Notes under the pieces: model-generated
Database searches by the model: none
The model's input: only the letters and a program-made list of their open reading frames with translations
Told to the model about the DNA's origin: nothing
Program-made: the position numbers and the translations under genes
Shown: piece by piece, positions 1 through 12,073 of the stretch
How positions within the stretch are numbered: position 1 is the first letter of the stretch
Layout: the number at the start of each line of letters is the position of its first letter
From: Dolomedes plantarius
Lineage: Eukaryota; Arthropoda; Arachnida; Araneae; Dolomedidae
Length of the DNA stretch: 64,000 nucleotides
Assembly (NCBI GenBank): GCA_907164885.2
Contig: OU015501.1
Span: forward strand, 19,687,631 to 19,751,630
Reading direction: 5' to 3'

Positions 1-299
1 CATTTATAATTATGTTGATAGAAAAAATAAAATGTATTGTTATACAGACAAAACGTCTTATAACTTAATTAATATTCCAAGTCGAAGGCATATATATACT
101 CTCTTACTACCCATTTAACGGACCTATGGTATAATTTCGTTCGAGGAGGGAGAGGAGGTCTGACAGCTTTTACAGGTTCTCCCCACCGTCATTTTGATTT
201 CAGCCTTGATACTCCTGCTTGTTCCATAAAATATTAATCAAGGCAGTTTCTCACTTGAATAAGATATCGAATAAGTTAATGAAAAATTAAATTCGTCAA

Positions 300-900
300 C
301 CGCATCTCTGGGCGGAAATTTGGATAGCTTCCCCGTTTCTCGACGTTTTGAAATTAACGATTTGCGGGGAGAAACGTGAACGATCGTAAATGATGACTAC
401 TTGATATGCAAAACGAGTCGTACTCAAAATACGGAAAATAAAGCTCGTTATCGTCAGCCGTAATGTAGCTATTTAGTTCCGGTGCAGATGGCTACGGGAG
501 CCGCAATCATCTTTTGAAAACGCAGCACTTAACTTCAAATAACGTTTCATTACGCTTTCACGACTTCATTCAAGCTACTGATAGCCGCTCACAAACAATG
601 AATCTCGAAACAGGCACGAGACGTTTGTCGGCAGAGAAAGAGAGAAAAAAAAATCTCACACATCAGAGGGCGCGTTATCGACAAATTTGCCGGAAAATAT
701 TGGGACTCCTTAAAAAAGGATGACGCTCTCTCTATCGGAGAACATTTATCTAGAGGATTTTTTATGCCTTTTTTTATGTCGCTTTTCATACACTTGTAGG
801 AGAAAGAAGGGACATATTTCATAAAGCGTTTGGTGTCACTCATTTCGGCTTTAATTGACGCTTTCATTGCTGTAAAAACGACTTGTTAATGCGTTAAAAT
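300..900. promoter_or_regulatory. candidate cis-regulatory island
   Basis: This block is less AT-rich and more complex than its surroundings, with several CG dinucleotides (for example around 340-420 and 480-520) and no repeat signature. A short open frame crosses it but shows no recognisable domain. Islands of this kind inside the intron of a developmental transcription factor are often conserved enhancers. That is inference from composition and position only. Confidence 0.25.
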
Positions 901-3900
901 AAATTCACTTACGAAATAAAAGAGGATATGAATTGCGAAACTACGATAAAAAATTAAACATTTCGGCTTTTAAGTGAATTATTCTCTTTAGAAATTTTGT
1001 CTTTGGATTTTACGTATTTTAAATGCTGAAATTACTCTTCCCGGGAACAGTAATTAATTTTTTAGTATTATTTTCAAAAATGCCCGAAAATGTATAATAG
1101 TATGAGAAGAAATTTTAACTACTCTTGGTAATTTATATTAAATCGTATTGGGTTTAAGGTGGATAACGACTGCAAGGTATTTAAACAGATTTAATATATA
1201 TGCATTTCAACTTAAACTAACTTTTTAAGAATGACTATTTGGATACGCTGGTATAAATAGGAATCCTTAAAAATTAAGCCTGATTTAATGTATACATAAC
1301 TCTTTGAAAAGTTGCGGGAAATGGCTCTACAGATAAGATTCTCACTCGAATGAAAATAGCACATTATATTTCAGTTACTAGTATAATTGAGGTATACTAG
1401 TTGAATATAATTTTTTTGATCCGATTTCCCAATTTTTCGTTCCTAAAAATTAATCAGTGACTGATAATTTATAATTTGTTTAGTATAATTGAAGTTAATA
1501 CATAATTATCAATTCATAAAAACCATGCTTTATTGAGTTTTTAGTATTTTTTTTAATTATTCAGCAAATATTCTGCAAATAATGATTCTTCGAAATGCGC
1601 AAATTGATTTTAAAGGCACAAAGAGATTTTTATTACAAAATCAAAAATACTGAAATCATATATATGGGGATATGACAAAAAAAATTAAATATTATGCAGC
1701 TTATTAAAATACTATTAAAAGACAAAAAATAATATTTAGCAGAAAATTCTTACTTATTACCTTTGAGGCAAATAAAGTTTCGTTTTAAAGTATTAAAAAT
1801 CATTATGAATAATATAACTCAAGGAGTTATTTTTCACTATTGTCAAGATTAGTTAACTACTTGTATGAGTAAAAATATGGTCAAATTTTACAGAAAAGCC
1901 ACTTTCTCATGTTAAATTAGAAACCTAAGGCGACAACAATCTATTTACGTAAAACCTCAGGCAGAGATCCATTAGATGGATTAAAACTTATGTACATGCC
2001 TACCCAAAACTTTCTAAACATCGCAGAAGATCAGAAACTATATAGTGCGGAGGTTTCCACACTATAGCAAAACAAGTCATTATAATCAAGAGCAAATATC
2101 CTGATATCGAGACTATTATATATAAAGTGCGTACATGCTTCATTATAAAAATGTAATAGTTATGTATTTTTGCTACGGACGCTCTTAAACAACCCATTAT
2201 AATAAACTACAGTATATTTGTTATCAGCAAATGTAGGATTTACACGGAAACTCGAGGGCTTGGTAGATCAAATGGGGCCTTTAGCTAATGAGTAGCACGA
2301 AAAGGAAATATTTCAAATGGGTGGTACTTAGTTTGTAAAAATTAGAGAGCTAAGAAATTGGATTCGGGTAAACTAAAAATGACTTTGGTATATTCATTCA
2401 CATTTGTTTCGTTTATTTTAATTCAGTTCACAGATATACATACTGCTACATACATGAACACACACACATAAAGCGTGTAAATAAAAACCGTTTGTGAAAA
2501 TCTGAGCACTTTTGAATACAAGTACCTATGTTAAGAAATGATTCGACTTCACTTTATTTAGTTAAGTCCTTGTTTAAGTTGTTGGTTGAAAGTCTTAAGT
2601 GAAAGCTTTTCAAATGATGACTACACACCTACACCCTATATACATATTGATTGCATGTGTGTGTGATTGTTTGAGATACATAACTTATTGTTTATGCATC
2701 ACCTTTTGGATGATAATAAATTACAAAATGTTCTGGTATGTCAACATTTCAGTGCTGGATTATTAGTTTAAAGATATTTACTTGATTGTTGAATCAGCCA
2801 TCTGATAAACGATGTCATGTTATAATAATGAATAAATAGAAGATTTTGTAAATACGTCACAGAACTAGATTTATTTTAACAAATTTTTTTACTAGCGTTG
2901 AAAGTTAAATGCTTGATCGAATACTTTTTGGATGGAAGGACCAGAATGAGGCATAGATTAGAAGGCTAATGGAATTGTATTGTGCTATTTAAAATGTTAT
3001 TTAATAAAATGAAAGAACTAGAAATGTTGTCACATCTCCCGGAAACAAAAGAAATAGATCCCGAGCTTGAAACTTTATTTTTTTTCTGATTACGTCATAA
3101 AAAAAATCAGATTAATATCATCAAATATGGAACAAAACTGTCCAAGAGAATGATTTATTTTAGTGAATCTTTACCATATAAAATTCTAAACTCAATATTT
3201 TTTTTAATTCTAGGGCAATATTGTTTCATTTTAAAAATGTTTTAATACAAAGGGATTAAAGATAAACTTAAGGAAGTACAATGGTATTTGAGAGAATAGA
3301 GAAAATTCATAGAAAATATTTAAACAAATGTCTGAACATTCTTAAAAAGAATCAATTTTTCCGGTGACTTAGCTATAATAAATTTTATTATAAAAATTTA
3401 AATAATGTTTAAATAATTCTATTATAGAACAGTCAGATAACAAGGCTGACGATTCCTTTTATTTTTTCTGATGAAATGTATCGTAAAAATAACACACGTA
3501 ATCATTTTAGTATCATATAAAATAAAAAGGTTAAGAGCAGTCTCATAACTTTTTTGGACTCCCCCCCCCCCTTTTTAAAGTCTTGATTGCAGCATGTTTT
3601 TTTCAAATAAAATACTAAATTTTTCAAAATGATATATGTTATTTTTAAATGAACTACATAGAAACATTTCATGAAAAATATTACTTAATGTTTTCTTAAG
3701 AATGAAATGGCATTATAATTCTAATTCAGCAACTCATTTCTATATTTATTATATTACTTGCCTAATAATAATTCCTACTCTTTAGGTACTGATCAAACTC
3801 TATTTTTACATGTTTAAAATCTACTTGACATCTGTTTATGTTCTGCTGTAAATATTTCGATAATATTTCAAACCCAAATGGTTTGAGATAAAAACATGCC

Positions 3901-4400
3901 CCACAGGTCTATCTATAAACTTCATAATAAAAGATTTATTAAATAGAAGTATACGTAAATTATAAAACACTCTTCATAACTAATATTTTATATTAATTCT
4001 GCAACGAGTCACCAACAATGAATAAAAGTTTAAAAAACTGAACTGAAATATTTATATCACAATGAAACATAAAAAAAATTCCGTTTAATCAAGAGAAAAC
4101 GAGTTTTTAACAAGCGAGTCAATTGATAAAAAAAAAAAAAATACTGCACATAAACACAAAAATTAATTTAACCTAACACATAATACACATTTCTCGAAAA
4201 TATAAGAAAAGATATATTTTACTAATAGATTAATTACGTAAAGCAAACAAACTTGCATTAAGGAAGGCGGTTTCGGAAATTTCGAATGCACTGAACTGTA
4301 AAATTCCACTTGTCTATAGATCATAGTTTCACATATCCGTAGGTAACAAAGCACTTCATTTAAAGCATTTTCTAAAAAAAAATCCTCATCGATTCATATT
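901..4400. other. AT-rich unique sequence, nothing recognised
   Basis: Very AT-rich sequence with many short A and T runs and a C homopolymer near 3561-3571. I see no coding exon, RNA gene or TIR element. Short open frames here have no protein-like composition. Confidence 0.5.
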
Positions 4401-5126
4401 GGTGACTGCCTACGTTGAAAATGCCATTTTTTGACTATTTTGGTCAATTTTATATTTTGCAAGAATCTTGTAATCTTTTCTCTTTTCAAAACCATTTTGA
4501 TTTTTATTCTACATCAATTAGAAGCAGAGTTATAGCTATTTTAAAAAACATCGTCTGATACAAAATTGAAGTGATAAACAACTTTAAATACGTTTTTCTC
4601 AGAATTATGTTTTTTAGCACAAATCTCTACCGTTATCATGATATTTCACATAATAATGCATATAATTTGATAAAATTTTCAGGAAATATTTTAGATTCTA
4701 TTGTTAATGAAATGATGCACAATAATTTATGTATAATAAATAGTTTTATGTTTGGGGCGGTTTTTATAAGGAAAGGAAGGACGAATTGGGGGAAATTTTC
4801 ATGTTGGAACATAAAATTGTCTGTATTATTCTTGCATTTTAAAAGTTCTCTTAGATTGCGGGTCATTTTGAAGATAACTGTTATATATATCATGTGTGAG
4901 AAGAAAATTAAAATAGTAGCGTTAGAATTTTGTGCAGAGTGATAGGCGTTTTAGCTAAATTTCATTAAAAATTCCTTCAAATTGACCAATTTATAAAAAA
5001 GTATGGTATTAACAGGCAAGATTTTTTATTTTTTTATTTTTAAATGCTATTTTACCATACAAAAAACAAAAAAATCCTTAAAGAAACAATATTTAAAAAA
5101 ATTGGCTCCGAACGTAGGCAGTCACC
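4401..5126. mobile_element. MITE with 16-bp terminal inverted repeats
   Basis: The left end GGTGACTGCCTACGTT (4401-4416) is exactly repeated in inverse orientation at 5111-5126. The 726-bp span between is AT-rich and has no transposase-like frame; the overlapping open frames on both strands have no domain. This is a non-autonomous DNA transposon. I could not settle the target duplication, so the superfamily is open. Confidence 0.7.
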
Positions 5127-5389
5127 TGCTTCTCTTTAAATTGTTCTATTATTAACAAAATTTAAATACCTCTGGAAATATTTACCCTTATTAATTTTGA
5201 ATACACATGAAAATGCTCATAATAATTTGCTGTTTTGCATTATGAACCGCGAAAATCAGAAAAAGATGTCAATAGTCTGAAAGAAAAAAAAATCCCTCAA
5301 TCCATGCTTTTAAGAGCATTATATCCGTGAAACCAGCAGTCGTGATTTTATTTATGATTATTGTTGTTTACCTGAGATCGCTTCCTTAG

Positions 5390-5950
5390 TGTTTAATAAA
5401 AATATCCATCACTCTGTTCCAAGTGTGTGCTCCCAGACACAACTCTATCACGCATTCTGCCACGCGTGTTAAATCTCACCTCAGAAATGCGTTTACTTCC
5501 TCCATCTCCGCAACTCGATGCATTATGAAAAGGCAACCCCATTTAAATTGCGCACTATTAATAGACCTGTACCTACTCAAGTGACGAGTCAAAGAAATGA
5601 TACAGCATCTATATGCATCGAGCACTTGTGGTCATCGCGCTATGCAAATAAAACTACTGACCCCTTCTGCTGTAAAACCGGAACCATCTGTGAAAATTTA
5701 GAAGACTTAAAAGATGAGCAGTTCCTGTCTGCTTGTCAAGCATGTCTGTTTCTCGAACTTTCCTGCGATGTCGGCAGGAAAGTGCGGTCCGATTTGCTCG
5801 TTCGGAATCGGTCAAGCATCCGTGGAATTTGTTCTTGGTTTGCTTTGCTTTCACGCTACTTGGTGCCTTTTTTATTTATAGAGTGATATTCGATGAACGT
5901 TGTATTTCTTCAGGTGGAGCAGAAAATTGTTGAGCAGAAGCTTTTAACTC
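5390..5950. promoter_or_regulatory. candidate cis-regulatory island
   Basis: A complex, comparatively GC-rich island begins near 5400. Open frames run on both strands through the same bases (about 5518-5886 plus, 5654-5854 minus). Because both strands are open and no domain is visible, I read this as non-coding sequence of balanced composition rather than an exon. It is a candidate conserved non-coding element of the putative intron. Confidence 0.25.
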
Positions 5951-6329
5951 GAATTCGACAAACTTTTTTGCACTCATGTGTATCAACTGATTAATGTTTT
6001 TATATAATGTAATCTTCTTTCGTGTATTGATTCCTTGCGTTTGAATCTTTGTGCTTAACCGCCAAAAGTAATACAACGGTAAATTATTAGTAGCATCACA
6101 GTGTAGTTGTGCTGTTATTTAACATCTTCAAAGTATTTTTCTAATCTTTATTCATCATCTGTCAGACCTAACTATAATCATAGTAATGGTCGATCATGAA
6201 ATATCGTGGGACAATCATTTTCATCTAGGACCTTATATTTTTAGTTTCAGTTACATACTAAGTTTTTAAAAACCTTTATGTTCGTTAAATATCTTTGGTT
6301 TGTTGGTTGGGAGGACTTAGCAACATGAG

Positions 6330-6480
6330 TGATAAACTAACCAAGGCTTACTGCTTAAACCCTAATCCGAACGGTTGCAGACACCCAAGCCTACCTCAGT
6401 ATTCGAACTCCATAGACTATGGTTGTGAACACTAGGAACTTATGTATTAGGCCATTGTCCAAACAGCTAAGCTGTTCCTT
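6330..6480 (-). repeat. probable tRNA-derived SINE fragment
   Basis: On the minus strand the segment starts with a box-A-like stretch (TAGCTGTTTGGACAATGGCC) and continues to a box-B-like GAGTTCGAATA about 60 bases later. This is the spacing of an RNA polymerase III promoter. No cloverleaf closes, so this is a SINE or decayed tRNA relic rather than a tRNA gene. Confidence 0.4.
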
Positions 6481-7880
6481 AAATATTTTTGGAGTTTTAT
6501 TTTAACATCGTCAAAGCAAAGTATGTAAGTATGGAATTCAGAAACGCAAAGCATAATAATAAGTAGCCAAAGTATGGAGAAAAACTCGATACTGAATTTA
6601 TATAAAATGATGGAATTATGGAATATTTTGAAATTTTCTTTTTATAACAAATTAAAATGGCAAAATTAAAAATCTCATGATTTATATCAAAAAGATTTGA
6701 AATAAAAAATTTCATCGACAAGAAAAAAAAATCATACAGTGGTGAGTGCTTTATATTTAAGGTTAATGTTTTGTAGCTAACATGCTATGGAACAAATATA
6801 AAATTCTATACTTTAAGTCGACCGCAAAGATTTTTTGGAACATGAAAGTCGTCCGGATTATTTGATAATTTTACTACTCCTTCTTGGATACAAAAGAAGT
6901 ATTCTAAACAGGATCCCGGAAATTTTTCCTATTATTTGACTTTTAAGTAAATAAGCAGAAAATTAAAGCAATGCGAAGTAAGTAAAGAAATATCGAATTG
7001 GTAAATCTGAGTTGTTTATACCAACCTGTTTATAAATGCTCTATAAGCACTGGCAGGGTTTCAGCTGTCATTTATAGTTATCATGTAAATGAATGAGATT
7101 AACAAGATATACTAAAAATTGTAAATTTAATTAAGAAAGTATGAGTGACCGATTAACTCCCGAGTCCCGTCCAGATATTAACTCCTGAATAATTTATCTA
7201 GTGGTATCCCGAAAACATCGATAAGATGACCAACAGCTTAACAGTAAACAGTGTACAAGAACTGAACCGAAACATCGGAATTCTTAATTCATGGATAAAC
7301 GAACTTACCTTTCTTCCAAAATTCTGTGTTTCCAAAACATTTTGACTCACCATTTTAAATAAACATTTTTAAACCAATTAAATATAACTCTGAGGATGTT
7401 TTTTGCCGGACACATTAATATTCAATCGCACACACTGACCTAAAGTTGTATTATTTATTAAGCAAAAAAAAAAAAATCAGTACCGTGACGATAGAAAAGA
7501 GAGGTTAATCAGGTACTATTAGGAAATAGTTTGCAGCCCTCTACAAATATCAGCACAAATTTACTTGTAGTACTGACATTTGTGAATAAAATATACTAAC
7601 CAACCCAAAACAAGTACCAGTACTTTCCTTATCCCTTATCCCTTATTCCTTGTCCAAAATTCTAGGGAGCAAAAGTGTTCAAGACGTGGAATTTTTGGGA
7701 TTTCGGTAAGCATTTGTAAGCACATACGATATCTTGGGTATGAAACCCAGGTTTAAACAGAAAATCTATATAGATTTCATGCATACTTATTTGAACACAT
7801 TGTGTGTTTATATGAAAGTCATAGAATAATTTTAATGATTTATCATGAAAAATAGTTTGTGTGTACTGCACCCTCAGAAA
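6481..7880. other. AT-rich unique sequence, nothing recognised
   Basis: AT-rich sequence with short simple stretches (such as the repeated CTTATCC near 7627). I find no exon, RNA gene or paired terminal repeats. Confidence 0.5.
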
Positions 7881-7885
7881 ACTAA

Positions 7886-8620
7886 GGGGTCAAAAATGTA
7901 GTCTGGGATGGTGGACCTTTCAAAATGATTTTTGAAATTTCTACCACAGAGATATGAAATTTTGTATATATATTCATTAAAGTATAACGATATTAAACGC
8001 CTTATAAAATTTTATAAATATTTTTAAAAAATATTTTATAATTAAAAAATTTAAATTAAATTGCCCTTCTTTAAAATGCTCCTTGCGACTCAATTTTAAA
8101 CTTTTCCCCTTAATTTTGCATTTATATTGCTTATAAATACGTTCTGAACAAAGTTATGTATTTTTTTGTACTTTCGTTGAATAGTTAATTTTCAGAAAAT
8201 ATTTTTATGCTTGTACTCTGAATTTTCGCGAAATTTTTGTACTTTTCTACACTAAAGTTAAACTTTTATAACCTAAATGACCTCGAATCCTAAAATTGAT
8301 ACATAACTTTATTTTGATGTATTACAGGAATCTTTATTATAAATTTCATAAAATTTCGTCAAAAATTATGACGCGAGGAGCATTTTAAAGACTTGCAAAT
8401 CTGGAAATTTCTCATTTTGAGAAAAAGTCATTTAAAAGATAATTTTTTATCTACCTTTAATACTTACTACTCTGAAGCCACCAATTTTTCATTTTTCTTT
8501 TCACTACACATTTCAAATGCATTTCATTCCAATATTTACATGTTTTTAAAATATTAATACACCCCCCAAAAAATTCCAATTTTTGCTCGATTTTTGGTAA
8601 TTTTAAAGTCCACCATCCCC
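7886..8620. mobile_element. MITE with TTAA-type flanks
   Basis: The right end reads ...GTCCACCATCCCC followed by TTAA (8621-8624). The left end carries the inverse, GGGATGGTGGAC at 7905-7916, preceded by CTAAGGGG, so the left arm seems to hold an insertion of about 20 bases after GGGG. The interior is AT-rich with no transposase. TTAA-like flanks suggest a piggyBac-type target choice. Confidence 0.55.
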
Positions 8621-8864
8621 TTAAGAAAAAAATTCGAGGCATTTTAGAATGACTGCGTTCCTGGCTCAAAATTTATATATTGCAGACCTTTTCCTAATCT
8701 CATTCACATAAAGTATATAGTTTACGAGTTGACATATTATTATTACGATAAAAATAGATGGTCTCAGGAGTGGAAATTCTCTTGTGATGGAATTACCGCT
8801 GAAAAATAAAATCTGATTTATTTGATTTTCAGATGCGGGATGTTAAACCTGTTAACATATACGT

Positions 8865-9545
8865 ACACACGTATAACATGTATATATGTACGTGCGTACA
8901 CACACACGCACAGACCACCCAAACCGCTAGACTCAAAGGGCTGAAATTTTGCATGGCGATTCTTCTTATAGTGTAGGGGTGCGCTGAGAAAGATTTTTGA
9001 AAAGTTCTTAGATTTTTAAAAATTAAATTTTTAAGCTGTTTTTGTAACATTCTTTAAAGTTTACATTTAAAATAATAATTTGAGGGTTATAAAATTTATA
9101 TCACGCGAAAGATCATAAAAATTCCTTTAAAATGAAATTTTTTTTCGAATCTTTATCTCCATTTTCTGATTTTTGATGAATTTTTAGAATCTAATTTATT
9201 AAATGCTGATCACGTGGTTTCTTTTCTTTTTGTGATGCTTTAAATTAATTTTACGTCACGTGCATGACAAAGTAATAAATTGACAAAAAATATTAAAATA
9301 CAGTAAAAGATAAAATTTGACCACTAGGTAGATTGAGATGGAAGTTTTTTAAGAATTTAATACAAATTAGTATGTTTTATGGATATTAAACATACAAATC
9401 AATCTTATACATTACAGTAAAAGATAAAATTTGACCACTAGGATAATTGAGAGGGAACTTTTTTAAGAATTTAATATAAATTAGCATGTTTTATGGATAT
9501 TAAACATACAAATTAATTGTATACATTGACCGTTGTATTTATTAT
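8865..9545 (-). repeat. interspersed repeat R1, copy E (minus, rearranged)
   Basis: This copy is inverted relative to the four others. Its left part (8905-8990) is the reverse complement of the R1 3' end, including the conserved block around CACCCCTACACTATAAGAAG and the GGCGATTC match. Its right part near 9520-9545 matches the R1 5' block around AAATACAACGGTCAATGTAT. It differs from the other copies by a roughly 114-bp direct duplication (9301-9414 and 9415-9528). Confidence 0.7.
9301..9528. repeat. 114-bp tandem duplication inside R1 copy E
   Basis: CAGTAAAAGATAAAATTTGA occurs at 9301 and again at 9415. The following bases (CCACTAGG..., then TATGTTTTATGGATATTAAA) recur with few changes. The unit is about 114 bp in two copies, and I saw it in no other R1 copy. 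Confidence 0.75.
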
Positions 9546-9564
9546 AAATACTTATATATAAATA

Positions 9565-10490
9565 CAGTGGTACCTCGACTTACGAGTTTTTCGAGATACG
9601 AGCATTCTCTCGGCAGATTTTCTGCATCGAGTTACGAGCTAAAATTCGGGTTACGAGCAAGCTTCAGATACCCCACAGCTAGTTTGCGCAGCGAACGCCA
9701 TGTGCTCATCAAATGAGAACACGAGAAGCATATAATCTTTACAACCTTTATGTACAATTATTATACAATTGTATTCATATTATTCTAAGATTACCATCCA
9801 GTCTAAAACCTAGAGATTAACACTCAACAATTATCACCCGGGGCAGCTCGCTCTGCCCACACTTGAGTCGCCCTCCGAAATCGAACACCGTCCTCCCTCT
9901 CTCGCAGAGAGATAGCTTCAGTTCTCTCCCCCACACTGGTATTCGCCATGGGTTCTAGGGGATGGGATGACCTTGGTCCTAGGATCGCAAGCTCTCCTCC
10001 TTCTACGGATTCTGAGATAACGATCTTCGGATTCTCAGAAAGAGGAATTTGAACATTACATCCCAGTGAACGATGCAGCAATCGCTCAGCTTCCGTATCT
10101 CGCTTTAAGAGGGTAGCTCGTAATAAAAGCGAAAGCGAGGAAAATGCGGCGAAAAGATCAAAAGTCAACAAATAAGATTTAATTTTTCAGTTCAGCCTTT
10201 CTCCTCCTCTTTCATCAGCATCCTCAAGTCTGATCTCCAAGGTAAATGTTGTACATTACACTAAATAAAACCAGTTTATTGCCGTACATTCTATTGTATT
10301 GCGTTTTTATACAACGTTCGCCATTTATAAGAACATTTTTCTTATTTAAAAACATGTAACAAAAATTTCTGTGTTTTGGGGGAGCCCGGAACGAATTTAT
10401 GGCATTTCCATTCATTTCAATGGGGAAAATTGATTTGAGTTACGAGTTCCGTCATGGTAGGAATTAAACTCGTAAATCGAAGTACCATTG
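9565..10490. mobile_element. pogo/Tigger-like non-autonomous DNA transposon
   Basis: The ends are CAGTGGTACCTCGACTTACG at 9565 and its imperfect inverse ending at 10490 (CGATTTACGAGT- and CAATGGTAC-like when reversed). TA duplications flank it (9563-9564 and 10491-10492). CAGT-type TIRs with TA targets are typical of Tc1/mariner, pogo branch. The 926-bp body has no pogo transposase. Its centre (about 9830-10175) is unusually GC-rich for the window. Confidence 0.75.
9948..10175 (+). pseudogene. GC-rich coding-like cargo inside the pogo-like element
   Basis: The plus frame starts at ATG 9948 and reads MGSRGWDDLGPRIASSPPST..., ending at TAA 10173-10175 with a Lys/Ser/Arg-rich tail (SESEENAAKRSKVNK). 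One stop interrupts it. The antisense strand is also open over about 9824-10171. I recognise no domain. It could be a captured host or retroelement fragment, or a remnant of the element's own second frame. Confidence 0.25.
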
Positions 10491-10619
<129 letters not shown>

Positions 10620-10689
10620 CTTTAATGTATATGGTAAGTTCAAAATAGTTTATAAAATAATTAAAAAGGGCTGCGAGTACATAAATTCT

Positions 10690-11330
10690 TTTTACTCTGT
10701 ATTCCCCCCAGTTTATCCAAAGAGACAGCTACATTTTTCTTCAGAGTTTATCCGAAAGGATGTTTGTGTAACTTTTCTTAACTCGGAACAAATAAACTGA
10801 TGAACGATACGAGCAATATTTCGAAGCCAATCTAATCAATACCATCAGTGCCGTGTCTCAGCTCTGTTCAGTGTTTATTATTACTAGTTGCTTGCCGCCA
10901 ACTCAGCACAGAGACAAAGCCACCATTCATAGTTCGCCACGTCAGCAGGATGCGCCCGAGCTCCGATCTGTCATCAGGGTTTAATCAGGCTGCACTGTGA
11001 ATTGATTCGCAACGTCCTGTGTGTAATTCCCCCACCGACTGGCAAGGATCACTTCCAGATTTATCGAGTTACAGCTGTAAGGTCAGATGGGAAGGGTTTA
11101 ATGGGATTTTTCACGTTTCCAATGAACACTTCATGAAGATGTTATCAGGGCGAATGCGATCCTTTTGCATTGCATTTGTACATATAAAGTACTTGAATAA
11201 GCACAAGGGAGGATTCAAGATTTTGTGTTTGTCTAAGGGTGTGGTAAATGCAGAGGAGAACGGGATGCAAACCTACTGCGCCTGTAAGTGTGTTCCAGCG
11301 TGTGGCACAAGGTTGACGCGTGAAATATAT
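10690..11330. promoter_or_regulatory. candidate cis-regulatory island
   Basis: This is the most complex and GC-balanced block of the putative intron. It includes clusters such as CGCCACGTCAGCAGG near 10938 and GGGTTTAATCAGGC near 10977. A 126-codon plus-strand frame begins at about 11019 but runs into the R1 repeat (from 11334) and shows no domain or splice-like boundary, so I do not call it a gene. An enhancer role is inference. Confidence 0.3.
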
Positions 11331-11333
11331 TAT

Positions 11334-12073
11334 ATGAAAACCCGTACTTCGCTACGAAGTACATTCAAATTAAATACAACTGTCAATGTATGCAATTAAT
11401 GCAAAAAAATAAATAAATAAATTTATAAAAAAATCGTAACGGATATTTTTATAGACAAAATACTGTAGAAGAAAATATTAAAATTAAATCTAATAGAAAA
11501 TACTAAAGAATATAGTACAGTTAATATAGTACAGTTTGAGGAACATTTATTTTACTGTATTTTAATATTTTTTTGGATTATGTCCAATCGTCTGCTGCAT
11601 TAGAAAGAAAAAAAATATTTTTTTGTCCAATTTATTTCGTTGCTATGCACGTGACGATAAATTAATTTAAAGCATCACAAAAAGAAAAGAAACCACGTGA
11701 TCAGGATTTGATAAATTAAATTCTAAAAATTGATCTTTAAAAATTCACCAAAAATCAGAAAATGGAGGTTCAAGATTCGAAAAAATTTCATTTTAAAGGA
11801 ATTTTCAGGATCTTTCTCATGATATAAATTTTATAACCCTCCAATTATTATTTTAAATGCAAACTTTTAAGAATGTTTCAAAAGCAGCATAAAAATTTAA
11901 TTTTAAAAATCTAAGAAGAATTTTTCAAAATTCTCTCTTAGTGCACCCCTACACTATAAGAAGAATCGCCATGCAAAATTTCAGCCCTTTAAGTCCAGCG
12001 GTTTGGTCTGTGCGTTGTCTGTCAGTCAGTCAGTCAGTTATGGAACTGTTATATATATATATATATATATATA
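11334..12073 (+). repeat. interspersed repeat R1, copy A
   Basis: It starts near TGAAAACCCGTACTTCGCTA and ends with AGCGGTTTGGTCTGTGCG, four CAGT units and a TA tail. Internal landmarks shared with the other copies include CACGTGACGATAAATT, AAGAAACCACGTGATCAG and CACCCCTACACTATAAGAAG. No coding frame is visible. The class is unresolved: a non-LTR or Penelope-type tail is possible. Confidence 0.8.

Noticed and set aside
4571..4942. 123-codon plus-strand gene
   Set aside because: It lies inside a MITE with exact 16-bp TIRs, overlaps an open frame on the other strand and has AT-driven Phe/Ile/Asn composition.
5518..5933. Two overlapping plus frames as a small gene
   Set aside because: Three frames on two strands are open over the same bases and none shows a domain, signal peptide or splice context.
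11019..11399. 126-codon plus-strand gene
   Set aside because: Its 3' part is the start of repeat R1, and no domain or splice signal is visible in the rest.
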